Shown: positions 51,473 through 62,631 of the stretch, in pieces
How positions within the stretch are numbered: position 1 is the first letter of the stretch
Layout: each line of letters starts with the position of its first letter
Assembly (NCBI RefSeq): GCF_004683965.1
Contig: NZ_CP038436.1
Location: forward strand, 2,852,001-2,916,000
Source: Nocardioides seonyuensis
GTDB taxonomy: Bacteria > Actinomycetota > Actinomycetes > Propionibacteriales > Nocardioidaceae
Reading direction: 5' to 3'
DNA: 64,000 nucleotides
The notes under the pieces: model-generated
Told to the model about the DNA's origin: nothing
The model's input: only the letters and a program-made list of their open reading frames with translations
The model's database searches: none
Translations under genes and position numbers: made by a program

Positions 51473-54400
51473 TCAGTAGTCGGTGCCGCGGGTGTCGAGG
51501 GCGCCGAAGGCCTGGTCGAGCAGGGCCTTCTGCTCCTCGACGTGGCGCTTGATCGTGCCGACCGACGGAGAGGCCGACGCGGGACGGGTGACCGGCTCGA
51601 CGGTGATGTCGAGCTGGGGCCACACGTTGAGCTGGTAGTGCGGCCAGGGCCCCATGTTGCGCGGCTCGTCCTGCACCCAGCGCACGGCCTTCAGGTTGGG
51701 ATACCTGTCGAGCTCGGCGCGGATCTCGTCGATCGGGCTGGGGTAGAGCCGCTCGACGCGGCCGATCGCGAACTTCTCGCCGTCCTCGCGCTTGCCGCGC
51801 TCGACCATGAGGTCCCAGGTCACGCGCCCGGAGCACATGAGCAGCGTCTCGACCTTGCTCGGGTCGGCTGCGTCGTCGCCGATGAACGGCCGGAACGTGG
51901 TGTCACCGGTGAAGTCCTCCGGCTTGGAGGCTGCCTCCTTGCGCTTGAGCATCGACTTCGGGGTGAAGACGATCAGCGGGCGGTGCTCCTCCCCGAGGGA
52001 GTGGCGCCGCAGCGCGTGGAAGTACGACGCAGGCGTCGAGGGCTGCGCCACGACCATCGCGTCCTCGGCGCACATGGTGAGGAAGCGCTCGATGCGGGCG
52101 GAGGAGTGGTCCGGACCCTGGCCCTCGTAGCCGTGGGGGAGGAGGAGCACCACGCCGGACTGCTGGCGCCACTTGGTCTGCCCGGCCGAGATGAACTCGT
52201 CGATGATCGTCTGGGCCCCGTTGACGAAGTCGCCGAACTGGGCCTCCCAGAGCACGAGCGCCTCGGGGCGAGCCACGGAGTAGCCGTACTCGAAGCCGAG
52301 TGCGGCGTACTCGGAGAGCAGTGAGTCGTAGACGTAGAACTTCGCCTGGTCCTCGGTGAGGTTGGTGAGCGGGGTCCACTCATCGGCGTTGGTGCGGTCG
52401 ATGATGGTCGCGAACCGCTGCACGAAGGTGCCGCGGCGGGAGTCCTGACCGGCGAGGCGGACCGGACGTCCCTCCATCAGCAGGGAGCCGAAGGCCAGGA
52501 TCTCGCCGGTGCCCCAGTCGATCGGGCCCTCGGTGATGGCCGCGGAGCGGCGCTGGAGCTGAGGCATCACCTTCGGGTGGACGGTGAAGCCCTCCGGCGG
52601 GGTAACGTAGGCGTCGGAGATGCGCTTGAGCACCTCGGGGGTGACCGCCGTGCTGAACTCGCCGGCCGGCTTGTCGGGGTAGTCGGGGACCGTGGTCCAC
52701 TCGATGGGAGCCTCGCTGCTGGCCTCGCGCACCTCGGTGAAGACGCGCTCGAGCTGCTGCTGGTAGTCGCGGAGGACCTGCTCGGCCTCCTCGATGGTGA
52801 TGTCGCCACGACCGATCAGGGACTCGGTGTAGAGCTTGCGCACCGAGCGCTTCTGCTCGATCAGGTCGTACATCAGCGGCTGGGTGTACGACGGGTCGTC
52901 GCCCTCGTTGTGGCCCCGACGCCGGTAGCAGACCAGGTCGATCACGACGTCCTTGTTGAAGGTCTGGCGGTAGTCGAAGGCAAGGCGTGCCACCCGGATG
53001 CACGCCTCGGGGTCGTCACCGTTGACGTGGAAGATCGGTGCCTGCACCATCCGCGCCACGTCGGTGGCGTACAGCGAGGAGCGCGACGCGCCGGGCGAGG
53101 TCGTGAAGCCGACCTGGTTGTTGATGACCAGGTGGATCGTCCCGCCGGTGCGGTAGCCGCGCAGCTGGGAGAGGTTCAGCGTCTCGGCGACGACTCCCTG
53201 ACCTGCGAATGCCGCGTCGCCGTGGATGAGAAGCGGCAGCAGGGGGTAGTCGGCGCCCCGGTTGAGGATGTCCTGCTTGGCGCGGGCGATCCCCTCGAGC
53301 ACGGGGTTGACGGCCTCGAGGTGGGAGGGGTTGGCCGCGACCGAGACCTTGATGCGGTCGCCCGAGCCGGCGATGAACTCACCCTCGGCGCCGAGGTGGT
53401 ACTTGACGTCACCGGATCCCTGGACGGTGCGGGGGTCGATGTTGCCCTCGAACTCGCGGAAGATCTGGCTGTACTTCTTGCCGACGATGTTGGCGAGGAC
53501 GTTCAGGCGGCCGCGGTGGGCCATGCCGATCGTGACCTCGTCGAGGCCGGTCTCGGCCGCCGCCTCACAGATCTCGTCGATGAGCGGGACGGTCGTCTCC
53601 CCACCCTCGAGCGAGAAGCGCTTCTGACCGACGAACTTGGTCTGCAGGAAGGTCTCGAACGCCTCCGCCTGGTTGAGCTTGAGCAGGATGCGCAGCTGCT
53701 CCTCGCGGGGCGGCTTCACGTGCGGCTGCTCCACGCGCTCCTGGATCCAGCGGCGCTGCTCGGGATCCATGATGTGCATGTACTCGATGCCGGTGGTGCG
53801 GCAGTAGGAGTCGCGCAGGATGCCAAGGATGTTGCGCAGCTTCATGAAGGGCCGGCCCTCACCGCCGAACCGGCCGGTGGCGAACTCGCGGTCGAGGTCC
53901 CACAGCGTGAGGCCGTGCTTCTCGATCTCGAGGTCGGGGTGGCTGCGCTGGCGGTACTCCAGCGGGTCGGTGTCGGCCATCAGGTGCCCGCGCACGCGGT
54001 AGGCGTGGATCAGCTCCAGGATGCGTGCCTGCTTGACGATGTCGTCGTCGTGGGAGGCCACGATGTCGCGGCCCCAGCGGATCGGCTCGTAGGGGATGCG
54101 CAGCGAGCGGAAGATCTCGTCGTAGAACCCCTCCTCACCGAGGAGCAGCTGGTGGACCCGGCGGAGGAACTCACCCGACTGGGCGCCCTGGATCACCCGG
54201 TGGTCGTAGGTCGAGGTCAGCGTCATGATCCGGCTGACCGCGTTGCGGGTGAGGGTCTCCTCGGAGGCGCCCTGGAACTCGGGCGGGTAGTCCATGGAGC
54301 CCACGCCGATGATGGCGGCCTGGCCGGCCATGAGCCGCGGCACGGAGTTGTTGGTGCCGAGCCCGCCGACGTTGGTCAGGCTGATGGTCGTGCCCGAGTA

Positions 54401-55261
54401 GTCGTCCATGGTCAGCTTGTTGTCGCGGGCCTTGCGGATCATCTCCTCGTAGGCAGTCCAGAAGCCCGCGAAGTCCATCGTCTCGCAACCCTTGATCGAG
54501 GGGGCGACGAGCTGGCGGGTGCCGTCGGGCTTCTGCTGGTCGATGGCCAGGCCGAGGTTGATGTGGGCCGGCGTCACCATGGTCGGCTTGCCGTCGACCT
54601 CGGTGAAGGAGTTGTTCATCTCCGGCATCGACTTGATGGCCTTGACGAGCGCGTAGCCGATCAGGTGCGTGAAGCTCACCTTGCCGCCGCGCGCCCGCTT
54701 GAGGTGGTTGTTGATGACGGTCCGGTTGTCCCACAGCAGCTTGACCGGCATGTTGCGCACGGAGGTCGCGGTGGGGACGGTGAGGGAGACGTCCATGTTC
54801 TTGGCCGTCGCAGCGGCGATGCCACGCAGCGTGGTGAAGGTGGGTTCGTCACTGGCCGCGGCGGGCGCCTTCGGCTTCGACTCCTTGGCCACGGGGGAGG
54901 TGGTGCCCTTCGCGGGCTCCTGCGCGGCCGCGGCCGGACGCGGAGTGGCCTTGGGGGCCGGCTTGGACTCCGTCTTGGACTCCGGCTCCGGGTCGGCCTT
55001 CGGCTCGGCCTTGGACTCCGTCTTGGACTCCGGCTTCGACTCGGCCTTCGGCTGTGGCTTGGACTCCGCGGGCGTGGTCTGGCCGCCGTTGCTCGAGGGC
55101 GAGCTGCCACCGAAGTAGGCGGCCCACTCGGGCCCCACGCTGCCGGGATCCTTGTCGTAGGCCTCCCGCATCTCCTCGACGAGCCATTCGTTGGCCCCCA
55201 TGTCGGAGGAGGGGGCAACGGAGGACTGGTTGCCGGACTGACCGGCGGGGGGCTGCGGCAC
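51473..55261 (-). CDS. kgd: Multifunctional 2-oxoglutarate decarboxylase/dehydrogenase Kgd (SucA-like)
   Basis: A 1262-residue enzyme of the actinobacterial OdhA/Kgd type, with an E2-like acyltransferase region fused to the ThDP-dependent E1. After a short N-terminal helix ([20 protein letters not shown]) comes a Lys/Glu/Ser/Pro-rich linker (about 58-120). The acyltransferase domain includes [14 protein letters not shown], with the catalytic His, and the E1 region has [19 protein letters not shown] and [10 protein letters not shown] (ThDP/metal). No lipoyl domain is present, as is normal for this family. The GTG at 55261 is used. It may be controlled by GarA/OdhI, which is not in the window. 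Confidence 0.95.
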   Translation of the reverse strand: MPQPPAGQSGNQSSVAPSSDMGANEWLVEEMREAYDKDPGSVGPEWAAYFGGSSPSSNGGQTTPAESKPQPKAESKPESKTESKAEPKADPEPESKTESKPAPKATPRPAAAAQEPAKGTTSPVAKESKPKAPAAASDEPTFTTLRGIAAATAKNMDVSLTVPTATSVRNMPVKLLWDNRTVINNHLKRARGGKVSFTHLIGYALVKAIKSMPEMNNSFTEVDGKPTMVTPAHINLGLAIDQQKPDGTRQLVAPSIKGCETMDFAGFWTAYEEMIRKARDNKLTMDDYSGTTISLTNVGGLGTNNSVPRLMAGQAAIIGVGSMDYPPEFQGASEETLTRNAVSRIMTLTSTYDHRVIQGAQSGEFLRRVHQLLLGEEGFYDEIFRSLRIPYEPIRWGRDIVASHDDDIVKQARILELIHAYRVRGHLMADTDPLEYRQRSHPDLEIEKHGLTLWDLDREFATGRFGGEGRPFMKLRNILGILRDSYCRTTGIEYMHIMDPEQRRWIQERVEQPHVKPPREEQLRILLKLNQAEAFETFLQTKFVGQKRFSLEGGETTVPLIDEICEAAAETGLDEVTIGMAHRGRLNVLANIVGKKYSQIFREFEGNIDPRTVQGSGDVKYHLGAEGEFIAGSGDRIKVSVAANPSHLEAVNPVLEGIARAKQDILNRGADYPLLPLLIHGDAAFAGQGVVAETLNLSQLRGYRTGGTIHLVINNQVGFTTSPGASRSSLYATDVARMVQAPIFHVNGDDPEACIRVARLAFDYRQTFNKDVVIDLVCYRRRGHNEGDDPSYTQPLMYDLIEQKRSVRKLYTESLIGRGDITIEEAEQVLRDYQQQLERVFTEVREASSEAPIEWTTVPDYPDKPAGEFSTAVTPEVLKRISDAYVTPPEGFTVHPKVMPQLQRRSAAITEGPIDWGTGEILAFGSLLMEGRPVRLAGQDSRRGTFVQRFATIIDRTNADEWTPLTNLTEDQAKFYVYDSLLSEYAALGFEYGYSVARPEALVLWEAQFGDFVNGAQTIIDEFISAGQTKWRQQSGVVLLLPHGYEGQGPDHSSARIERFLTMCAEDAMVVAQPSTPASYFHALRRHSLGEEHRPLIVFTPKSMLKRKEAASKPEDFTGDTTFRPFIGDDAADPSKVETLLMCSGRVTWDLMVERGKREDGEKFAIGRVERLYPSPIDEIRAELDRYPNLKAVRWVQDEPRNMGPWPHYQLNVWPQLDITVEPVTRPASASPSVGTIKRHVEEQKALLDQAFGALDTRGTDY

Positions 55262-55432
55262 TCTTGCTTCGCCTCTTCCAGAGAGATTCGCGTGCGGGCG
55301 GGTAGTCGGTCACAAGGCTAGTCGCACTCGCGCGCAAATGCAGATGGTGGGCCGGTGTTTGAGGCATGGTGTCGCCAGCACCACACCAGCAACCCCTGCG
55401 CCGCCCGAAAGTCTCGCCCCGTTGGAGCCGCC

Positions 55433-56035
55433 ATGTCCGCCCCCGAACCGGGCCGTCACCTCCTCCTGCTGTCGCTCGCGATCCTCCTGGCCCTCACCGG
55501 TCTCGTCGGGTGCCGCGACTCCTCCGAGGCGCCCGCGGCCACACGTCCGGCGAGCACCGAGACGGTGTCCCTGACGGCCAACCCGGTGACCACCAGCAGC
55601 AAGGTGGCCCGTGTCTACGGCCGGCTGCCGAAGGCACGCCGTGGTGCCGTACGACGCAAGGTGGCCGCCGCCGTCGACGCGTGGTGGGACTCCGCCTACC
55701 TGGCGGGGGACTACCCACGGACGTCGTTCCCCCGTGCGTTCCCCCGCTTCACCGCGGGTGCGGAGGCCAAGGCGCGCCGCGACAAGCGCCTGATGACCAA
55801 CCTCGACATCGGCGGCCGGATCGACTCCGTCACCGCCAAGCGCCGGCACCTGGTCCTCGACGTGCTGGCCACGAGGGGGACGGCCCGCTCGGTGACGGCG
55901 CGCTTCGTCCTGCGCTTCCGCACCACAGGCGCCAAGGAGCGGCTGGTGACGGTGCGAGGACGACTGTTCCTCACGCGTCGCAGCGGCACGTGGAAGGTCT
56001 TCGGCTACGACGTCGCGAAGGGGAGCCGGGCATGA
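55433..56035 (+). CDS. Lipoprotein of unknown function, coupled to an LCP gene
   Basis: A 200-residue lipoprotein with a lipobox LTGLVGC (Cys near residue 26) after a hydrophobic signal. The mature part is basic, with Arg-rich segments, RARR-type turns and a C-terminal GRLFLTRRSGTWKVFGYD that looks like a small beta domain. The ATG at 55433 has GGAG six bases upstream. It overlaps the LCP gene by four bases, so it may assist the transfer of a cell-wall polymer. I do not recognise a family. Confidence 0.75.
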   Translation: MSAPEPGRHLLLLSLAILLALTGLVGCRDSSEAPAATRPASTETVSLTANPVTTSSKVARVYGRLPKARRGAVRRKVAAAVDAWWDSAYLAGDYPRTSFPRAFPRFTAGAEAKARRDKRLMTNLDIGGRIDSVTAKRRHLVLDVLATRGTARSVTARFVLRFRTTGAKERLVTVRGRLFLTRRSGTWKVFGYDVAKGSRA

Positions 56036-56940
56036 GCAGGGTCCGCGTCCTGGCACGGACAGCACTTCTCGGCGTGGTGCTCGCGGTGACTGCGGTCGTC
56101 GTACCCGACGCGTCAGTGGCCCCGACCGGGGTCAGCCTGGTCAGGATGAAGCACGCCGCGGGCGTCTCGGTCGGCAACGACGTCATCTGGATCCTCGCCG
56201 TCGGCTCCGACGCCAGGCCGGGACAGGACATGCTGCGTGCCCGCGGCGACGCTCTTCAGCTGGTCGGCATCAACACCGCGACGGGTGCGGCCACAGCGAT
56301 CGGAGTGCCCCGCGACTCGTGGGTCGCGATCCCCGGCCACGGTCGGGAGAAGATCAACTCGGCGCTCTACTTCGACGGCCCGCGCGGCATGGCCGGCGCC
56401 ATGCGCAACCTCACCGGGATATCCGCCGACTACGTCATGGTGACGCGGTTCCCCTTCTTCGAGGACATGGTCGACGACATCGGCGGGATCACGGTCACCA
56501 ACCCCCGCAGGTTCGCCGACCCCTACCTCAAGAAGGAAGGGTTCAGGCAGGGACGCATCCACCTGGGCGGCTACGACGCCATGGCCTTCTCGCGGATCCG
56601 CAAGGGGCTCAGCGGCGGCGACTTCGACCGCTCGGCCAACCAGCAGCGCACCCTGCGAGGCATCCATGCCCGGGTCCGTTCCATGGCCCGCCGGCCGGGA
56701 TTCATCGAGCGCGGCGTGATGACGGTGCTCGAGCACATGAGCACCAACGCCAACCCCGCCGAGCTCTACGAGATCGCCCAGGCGGGCGCGCAGGTCGAGC
56801 CCCACAAGATCACCACGTGCGTGATCCGGGGCCGGGTCGGCTTCGTGGGCGCGGCCAGCGTGGTCTTCCCCGACGTGCGGCAGGCCCGGACACTCGGCCG
56901 CGAGGCGCGGGACGACGCCACCCTCAAGGGCTGCCACTAG
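56032..56940 (+). CDS. LytR-CpsA-Psr (LCP) family protein
   Basis: A 302-residue LCP enzyme, a membrane-bound phosphotransferase that attaches secondary polymers (arabinogalactan or teichoic type) from a polyprenyl carrier to peptidoglycan. A short N-terminal membrane anchor (LLGVVLAVTAVVVPDAS) precedes the catalytic domain: RGDALQLVGINTATG, AIGVPRDSWV, KINSALYFDG and the arginine-rich SRIRKG. The ATG overlaps the lipoprotein stop (ATGA). Confidence 0.88.
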   Translation: MSRVRVLARTALLGVVLAVTAVVVPDASVAPTGVSLVRMKHAAGVSVGNDVIWILAVGSDARPGQDMLRARGDALQLVGINTATGAATAIGVPRDSWVAIPGHGREKINSALYFDGPRGMAGAMRNLTGISADYVMVTRFPFFEDMVDDIGGITVTNPRRFADPYLKKEGFRQGRIHLGGYDAMAFSRIRKGLSGGDFDRSANQQRTLRGIHARVRSMARRPGFIERGVMTVLEHMSTNANPAELYEIAQAGAQVEPHKITTCVIRGRVGFVGAASVVFPDVRQARTLGREARDDATLKGCH

Positions 56941-56962
56941 GTGGTCGTCACGGTGGGATGTG

Positions 56963-57035
56963 CGCCTCCGGCAGGATTCGAACCTGCGGCACCCGGTACC
57001 GGAAACCGGTGCTCTATCCCCTGAGCTACGGAGGC
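56963..57035 (-). tRNA. tRNA-Arg (anticodon CCG)
   Basis: The minus strand folds as a complete cloverleaf. GCCTCCG pairs with CGGAGGC in the acceptor stem, and the D arm is GCTC/GAGC. The anticodon stem CCGGT/ACCGG encloses a seven-base loop with anticodon CCG. The T arm is GCAGG-TTCGAAT-CCTGC. The variable loop is short. The CCA end is not encoded. It reads CGG codons. Confidence 0.96.
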
Positions 57036-57119
57036 ATGGAGTCGTGACGGCCCAGGGCCACACGACTCGGGCGCAGACTATCCGGTGATATCGACGCGAG
57101 GGAAACCGGTGGCCGCCGA

Positions 57120-57125
57120 TAGGGT
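57120..57125 (+). promoter_or_regulatory. -10 element for leaderless argS
   Basis: TAGGGT ends six bases before the argS GTG at 57132 and would drive the whole argS-lysA-hom-thrC-thrB operon. A GGCG-type ribosome site is too weak to argue against a leaderless start. Confidence 0.5.
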
Positions 57126-57131
57126 GAGGCG

Positions 57132-58826
57132 GTGACTCCCGACCAGCTCTCCTCGACCATCGTCGGCGTGCTCGAGGCCCTCGTGGCCGACGGCGCGATG
57201 ACCCTGCCCGACGGCATCCCGGCCTCCGTCACGGTCGAGCGACCCCGGCAGGAGGGGCACGGCGACTACGCCACCAACGTCGCCCTGCAGCTGGCCAAGC
57301 GCGTGCAGGTCTCGGGCCAGGGCACCAACCCGCGCGCACTCGCCGAGCTGCTCAGCACGAGGCTGGCCGACACCCCGGGCGTCGCCCGGGTCGAGGTCGC
57401 GGGTCCGGGGTTCCTCAACATCACGGTCGAGGCCGGCGCCCAGGGCGAGGTGGCGGCCGACGTCGTCGCGGCAGGGGCGTCGTACGGCCACCTGGACGCG
57501 CTCGCCGGGCAGCGCATCAACATCGAGTTCATCTCCGCCAATCCCACCGGCCCGCTGCACCTGGGACACACGCGCTGGGCGGTGCTCGGCGACGCCATCG
57601 GCCGGGTGCTGGCGGCGGCGGGCGCCGAGGTGACGCGCGAGTTCTACATCAACGACCGCGGCAACCAGATGGACCTCTTCGGCGCCTCGCTCGAGGCGTC
57701 AGCCCTGGGCCGGCCGATCCCCGAGGACGGCTACCAGGGCGGCTACATCGCAGACCTCGCCGCTGCGATCGTGTCAGCCGACCCGGGCATCGTCGACCTC
57801 CCCGAGGGGGAGCGCCTGCGTGCCTTCCGGGAGGCGGGCTACGCGCTGCAGCTGAAGGAGCAGCAGGACCAGCTCGACGGCTTCAACACCCACTTCGACG
57901 TGTGGTTCTCCGAGCGCGCCCTGCACGCCGAGGGGTTCGAGGGGTCTGTCGCCGACACCCTCAAGGGGCTCACCGACAACGGTCACCTCTTCGAGGCCGA
58001 CGGTGCCCTGTGGATGCGCACCACCGACTTCGGTGACGACAAGGACCGGGTGCTGATCCGCTCCAACGGCGAGCTCACCTACTTCGCCTCCGACACCGCC
58101 TACTACCTCAACAAGCGGGCCCGTGGCTTCGACCACTGCATCTACCTTCTCGGCGCCGACCACCACGGCTACGTCGGGCGCCTCCGGGCGATGGCGGCCT
58201 GCGTCGGTGACGACCCCGCGCAGACGCTCGACGTCATGATCGGGCAGCTGGTCAAGATCATGCGCGACGGCGAGGAGCTGCGCCTCTCCAAGCGTGCCGG
58301 CACGATGGTCACGCTCAACGAGCTCATGGACGAGATCGGTGTCGACGCGCTGCGCTACTCGCTGGCGCGCTACCCGGCCGACAGCCCGCTGACGCTCGAC
58401 GTCGCCGAGATCACCAAGGCCTCGAGCGACAACCCCGTCTACTACGTGCAGTACGCCCACGCGCGGACCTGCCGCATGATGGAGAACGCCGCCGCGCTCG
58501 GGATGAGCCTGCCGGGGGAGCGGTTCGAGCCGGCGCTGCTGGCCCACGAGCTCGAGGGCCGTCTCCTGCGTGCCCTGGCGGAGTACCCCCGCGTCGTCGT
58601 CAGCGCCGCCGAGCTGCGCGAGCCGCACCGCATCGCGCGCTACCTCGAGGACACCGCCGCGGTCTTCAACAAGTGGTACGACACCAAGGAGTGCCGGATG
58701 CTGCCGCAGGGCGACGAGCCCGTCGCGGCCGTCAATGAGGCCCGGCTGGTCCTCGTGGCGGCCACCCGCACCGTGTTCGCCAACGGCCTAGACCTCCTCG
58801 GCGTCACCGCACCCGAGAGGATGTGA
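57132..58826 (+). CDS. argS: Arginyl-tRNA synthetase
   Basis: Charges tRNA-Arg. The 564-residue class I enzyme has the HIGH-type motif in PTGPLHLGHTRWA, the KMSKS-type equivalent in LRLSKRAGTMV and a helical anticodon-binding C-terminus ending LLGVTAPERM. It leads the lysine/threonine operon, an arrangement found in other actinobacteria (argS-lysA-hom). A tRNA-Arg gene lies 96 bases upstream on the other strand. Only three bases separate it from lysA. Confidence 0.96.
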   Translation: MTPDQLSSTIVGVLEALVADGAMTLPDGIPASVTVERPRQEGHGDYATNVALQLAKRVQVSGQGTNPRALAELLSTRLADTPGVARVEVAGPGFLNITVEAGAQGEVAADVVAAGASYGHLDALAGQRINIEFISANPTGPLHLGHTRWAVLGDAIGRVLAAAGAEVTREFYINDRGNQMDLFGASLEASALGRPIPEDGYQGGYIADLAAAIVSADPGIVDLPEGERLRAFREAGYALQLKEQQDQLDGFNTHFDVWFSERALHAEGFEGSVADTLKGLTDNGHLFEADGALWMRTTDFGDDKDRVLIRSNGELTYFASDTAYYLNKRARGFDHCIYLLGADHHGYVGRLRAMAACVGDDPAQTLDVMIGQLVKIMRDGEELRLSKRAGTMVTLNELMDEIGVDALRYSLARYPADSPLTLDVAEITKASSDNPVYYVQYAHARTCRMMENAAALGMSLPGERFEPALLAHELEGRLLRALAEYPRVVVSAAELREPHRIARYLEDTAAVFNKWYDTKECRMLPQGDEPVAAVNEARLVLVAATRTVFANGLDLLGVTAPERM

Positions 58827-58829
58827 GGA

Positions 58830-60236
58830 GTGCCCACCTCACACCCGTCCGGCTGGGCCCACGCCGACGGCGCCCTCCGGGGTCCCGGGTGGCTGCGCCC
58901 GCCCGACGACGTCAACGCGCTCGTCCCGCAGCTGTGGTCCTCCACGGCCCACAAGACCGACGGAGTCCTCCACGTCGGCGGCATGGCCGTCGCAGACCTC
59001 GTCGCCAACCACAACACACCTGCCCTGGTCCTCGACGAGGACGACTTCCGCACGCGGGCGCGTGCCTTCCGCGACGCGTTCGCCGGGTGGGACGTCTACT
59101 ACGCGGGCAAGGCGTTCCTCTGCGTGGAGGTCGCGCGCTGGATCGCCGAGGAGGGGCTCTGCCTGGACGTCTGCTCCGACGGAGAGCTCACCGTCGCGAT
59201 GCACGCCGGGGTCGAGCCCTCGCGCATCGGCTACCACGGCAACAACAAGGCGATGGTCGACCTGCGCCGGGCGGTCGCGCTGGGAGTGGGACGGATCATC
59301 GTGGACTCCTTCCACGAGATCGAGCGCCTCGAGTCGTTGACCGCCGAGCCGGGGATGCGCGCCCGGGTGATGGTCCGCGTGACACCGGGCGTCGAGGCAC
59401 ACACGCACGAGTACATCGCCACCGCGCACGAGGACCAGAAATTCGGGTTCTCCATCACCTCCGGTGACGCGCTCGAGGCCGTGCGACGGCTCACCGCCGC
59501 GCCGGGCATCGAGCTCCTCGGCCTGCACTCCCACATCGGCAGCCAGATCTTCGACACCAGTGGCTTCGAGGTCGCGGCCCGCAGGGTCCTGGCGCTGCAC
59601 AAGGCGGTCAGCGACGAGCTCGGTGTCGTGATGCCCGAGATGGACCTCGGCGGAGGCTTCGGGATCGCCTACACGACGCAGGACGACCCCAGCGACCCCG
59701 CGCAGCTCGCCACCGAGATGGGCAAGATCGTCGAGCAGGAGTGCCGCTCCCTCGGTATCGACGAGCCACGGCTGTCGATCGAGCCCGGTCGGGCGATCGT
59801 GGGCCCGAGCATGTGCACCGTCTACACCGTGGGCACGGTCAAGGAGGTCATCCTCGACGGTGGCCTGCGGCGCACCTACGTCAGCGTCGACGGAGGGATG
59901 AGCGACAACGTCCGGACCGCCCTCTACGACGCGGACTACTCCTGCACCCTGGCCTCCCGGGCCTCCGACGCCCCCCCGGTGGTGGCGCGCATCGTCGGCA
60001 AGCATTGCGAGGCCGGCGACATCGTCGTCAAGGACGAGTTCCTGCCCGCCGACGTCAAGCCCGGTGACCTCGTGGCCGTGCCCGGCACCGGCGCCTACTG
60101 CCGCTCGATGGCCTCCAACTACAACCACTCGCTGCGACCGCCGGTGATCGCGGTTCGGGACGGGGAGCCGCGAGTGCTCGTGCGCAGGGAGACTGTTGCC
60201 GACCTGCTGACGACAGACATGGGAGTGGTCCAGTGA
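58830..60236 (+). CDS. lysA: Diaminopimelate decarboxylase
   Basis: Last step of lysine synthesis, decarboxylating meso-diaminopimelate. The 468-residue PLP enzyme of fold type III has the Schiff-base lysine in YYAGKAFLCVEV, the phosphate-binding LGGGFGIAY and IEPGRAIVG, and the substrate-binding CEAGDI near the C-terminus. The GTG at 58830 follows argS, and the stop overlaps hom by four bases (GTGA). Confidence 0.96.
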   Translation: MPTSHPSGWAHADGALRGPGWLRPPDDVNALVPQLWSSTAHKTDGVLHVGGMAVADLVANHNTPALVLDEDDFRTRARAFRDAFAGWDVYYAGKAFLCVEVARWIAEEGLCLDVCSDGELTVAMHAGVEPSRIGYHGNNKAMVDLRRAVALGVGRIIVDSFHEIERLESLTAEPGMRARVMVRVTPGVEAHTHEYIATAHEDQKFGFSITSGDALEAVRRLTAAPGIELLGLHSHIGSQIFDTSGFEVAARRVLALHKAVSDELGVVMPEMDLGGGFGIAYTTQDDPSDPAQLATEMGKIVEQECRSLGIDEPRLSIEPGRAIVGPSMCTVYTVGTVKEVILDGGLRRTYVSVDGGMSDNVRTALYDADYSCTLASRASDAPPVVARIVGKHCEAGDIVVKDEFLPADVKPGDLVAVPGTGAYCRSMASNYNHSLRPPVIAVRDGEPRVLVRRETVADLLTTDMGVVQ

Positions 60237-61549
60237 AGGAGGGCGAGAAGGCCCGGCTCAAGGTGGCCGTGCTCGGCTGCGGCTCGGTCGGCTCGCAGGT
60301 CGTGCGACTGCTGACGGAGCAGGCCGACGACCTCGAGGCGCGGGTCGGTGCCCGCCTGGAGCTGGCCGGGGTCGCCGTACGACGCCTCGACGCGGCGCGC
60401 GAGGTCCAGGTGCCGGCAGGGCTCCTCACGACCGACGCCACCGGGCTCGTGGCCCGCGAGGACGTCGATCTCGTCATCGAGACGATCGGCGGGATCGAGC
60501 CGGCGCGCTCCCTGATCCTCTCCGCATTCGAGAACGGCAAGTCGGTCGTCAGCGCCAACAAGGCGCTCATCGCCGAGGACGGCGCCACGCTGTTCGAGGC
60601 GGCGGCGAAGGCCGAGCGCGACTTCTACTACGAGGCCGCCGTGGCCGCCGCCATCCCGATCCTCAGGCCGCTGCGCGAGTCGCTCGCCGGCGATCGCGTC
60701 ACCCGGGTGCTCGGCATCGTCAACGGGACGACCAACTTCATCCTCGACAAGATGGACACCTCTGGGGCCGGGTTCTCCGACGCCCTCGAGGAGGCCCAGG
60801 AGCTCGGTTTCGCCGAGGCCGACCCGACGGCTGACGTCGAGGGGTTCGACGCGGCGGCGAAGGCAGCCATCCTGGCCAGCCTCGCCTTCCACTCGAGGGT
60901 GACCGCGGCCGATGTCCACCGCGAGGGGATCACCGACGTCACCGCCGCCGACGTCGCGTCGGCCCGCGAGATGGACGCGGTCGTCAAGCTGCTCGCCATC
61001 GCCGAGCTGCGCCCGGGACCGGACGGCGGCGAGCAGGTCGCCGTGCGCGTGCATCCCGCGATGATCCCCAGGTCCCACCCGCTGGCAAGCGTGCGAGGGG
61101 CCTACAACGCCGTGTTCGTGGAGTCCGAGGCCGCAGGCCAGCTGATGTTCTACGGCCCCGGTGCGGGCGGCTCGCCCACGGCGAGCGCGGTCCTCGGTGA
61201 CCTGGTGACGGTGGCGCGCAACCGGCTCGCCGACACACGCGGGGCGGGCGAGTCCGCCTACGCCGAGCGCCCGGTCATGTCGATGGGGGAGACCCGCACC
61301 CGCTACCACGTGTCCCTCGACGTCGACGACGTCGCCGGTGTCCTCGCCTCGGTGGCGACCGCCTTCGCCGACCACGGGGTCAGCATCCAGACGGTGCGCC
61401 AGGAGGGCCGCGACGACGACGCCCAGCTGGTCGTGGTCTCGCACGCTGCCACCGACGCGGCCCTGAGCGCGACGGTGGAGCGCCTGCGCACCATGGAGAC
61501 CGTCCGCGAGGTCACCTCCGTGATGCGCGTCGAAGGGGGAGACGAGTGA
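60233..61549 (+). CDS. hom: Homoserine dehydrogenase
   Basis: Reduces aspartate semialdehyde to homoserine, the branch to threonine and methionine. The 438-residue protein has the NAD(P)-binding [15 protein letters not shown], the conserved [11 protein letters not shown] and [12 protein letters not shown], and the catalytic-Lys region near [14 protein letters not shown]-terminal ACT domain (about 350-435) should give threonine feedback control. The GTG overlaps lysA, and the stop overlaps thrC. Confidence 0.96.
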   Translation: MKEGEKARLKVAVLGCGSVGSQVVRLLTEQADDLEARVGARLELAGVAVRRLDAAREVQVPAGLLTTDATGLVAREDVDLVIETIGGIEPARSLILSAFENGKSVVSANKALIAEDGATLFEAAAKAERDFYYEAAVAAAIPILRPLRESLAGDRVTRVLGIVNGTTNFILDKMDTSGAGFSDALEEAQELGFAEADPTADVEGFDAAAKAAILASLAFHSRVTAADVHREGITDVTAADVASAREMDAVVKLLAIAELRPGPDGGEQVAVRVHPAMIPRSHPLASVRGAYNAVFVESEAAGQLMFYGPGAGGSPTASAVLGDLVTVARNRLADTRGAGESAYAERPVMSMGETRTRYHVSLDVDDVAGVLASVATAFADHGVSIQTVRQEGRDDDAQLVVVSHAATDAALSATVERLRTMETVREVTSVMRVEGGDE

Positions 61550-62628
61550 CGAACGGCGAGGCCGCCAACGGCCAGTGGCGCGGGATCATCGAGGAGTACC
61601 GCGACCTCATCGACCTGCTGCCCGAGGGGATGGAGGCCGTCACCCTGCGCGAGGGCGGCACCCCCCTCGTGCGAGCTGACTGGCTTTCCTCGCTCACCGG
61701 CGGCCAGGTGTGGCTCAAGGTCGAGGGCAACAACCCGACAGGGTCGTTCAAGGACCGCGGCATGACGACGGCCATCTCCGTCGCGAAGGCCGAGGGTGCC
61801 GAGGCCGTCGTGTGCGCCTCCACCGGCAACACCTCCGCGTCGATGGCCGCCTACGCCGCCAAGGCGGGGCTCAAGCCGTTGGTGCTGATCCCCGAGGGCA
61901 AGATCTCCGCCGGCAAGATGGCCCAGGCCGTGCTCCACGGCGCCCAGATCATCATGGTCCGCGGCAACTTCGACCACTGCCTCGACATGGCGCGAGGCCT
62001 CGCACGTGACTATCCCGTCGCGCTGGTCAACTCCGTCAACCCGGTGCGCCTCCAGGGCCAGAAGACCGCGGCGTTCGAGATCGCGGACTTCCTGGGCGAC
62101 GCGCCCGACCACCACCTGCTGCCCGTCGGCAACGCCGGCAACATCTCCGCCTACTGGCTCGGCTACACCCAGTACGAACAGCTCGGGCGCACCACGAAGC
62201 GACCTGTGATGCACGGCTTCCAGGCCGAGGGCGCCGCCCCGCTGGTGACCGGCGAGCCGTTCCCGGACCCCGAGACCAAGGCGACGGCGATCCGCATCGG
62301 CAACCCCGCGTCCTGGCACCTCGCAGAGCAGGCGGCCAAGGAGTCCGAGGGCGAGTTCACCGCGCTCTCAGACGAGCAGATCCTGGCCGCTCAGGTCGAG
62401 CTCGCCCGCCGCGAAGGGGTGTTCGTGGAGCCCGCGTCGGCTGCTGGCGTGGCGGGGCTGCTCGCCCACCTCGAGGCGGGCGCCGACTTCTCCGGCCAGG
62501 TGGTCGCCATCACCGTCACCGGCCACGGCCTGAAGGACACCTCGACGGCCCTGGAGTCGTTCACCGACGTGGTCGACACGGTCGTCGACGCCGACGTGGA
62601 CGCCGCGGCCAGAGCCGCCGGCCTGTAG
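61546..62628 (+). CDS. thrC: Threonine synthase
   Basis: PLP enzyme converting O-phosphohomoserine to threonine. The 360-residue protein has the Schiff-base lysine in [15 protein letters not shown], the [17 protein letters not shown] substrate loop and the phosphate-binding [12 protein letters not shown]. The length is that of the short class common in actinobacteria. The GTG overlaps hom; three bases separate it from thrB. Confidence 0.96.
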   Translation: MTNGEAANGQWRGIIEEYRDLIDLLPEGMEAVTLREGGTPLVRADWLSSLTGGQVWLKVEGNNPTGSFKDRGMTTAISVAKAEGAEAVVCASTGNTSASMAAYAAKAGLKPLVLIPEGKISAGKMAQAVLHGAQIIMVRGNFDHCLDMARGLARDYPVALVNSVNPVRLQGQKTAAFEIADFLGDAPDHHLLPVGNAGNISAYWLGYTQYEQLGRTTKRPVMHGFQAEGAAPLVTGEPFPDPETKATAIRIGNPASWHLAEQAAKESEGEFTALSDEQILAAQVELARREGVFVEPASAAGVAGLLAHLEAGADFSGQVVAITVTGHGLKDTSTALESFTDVVDTVVDADVDAAARAAGL

Positions 62629-62631
62629 CCC

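Noticed and set aside
54940..55080. Lys/Glu/Ser/Pro repeats in the kgd 5' region as a DNA repeat element
   Set aside because: They encode the flexible linker typical of this enzyme's N-terminus.
52577..55321. A 914-residue open frame on the plus strand opposite kgd
   Set aside because: It is the antisense shadow of a well-conserved gene, produced by GC-rich codon positions. It has no ribosome site or family resemblance.
56941..57035. Missing CCA end as evidence of a decayed tRNA-Arg gene
   Set aside because: All stems pair fully, and actinobacterial tRNA genes often lack an encoded CCA.
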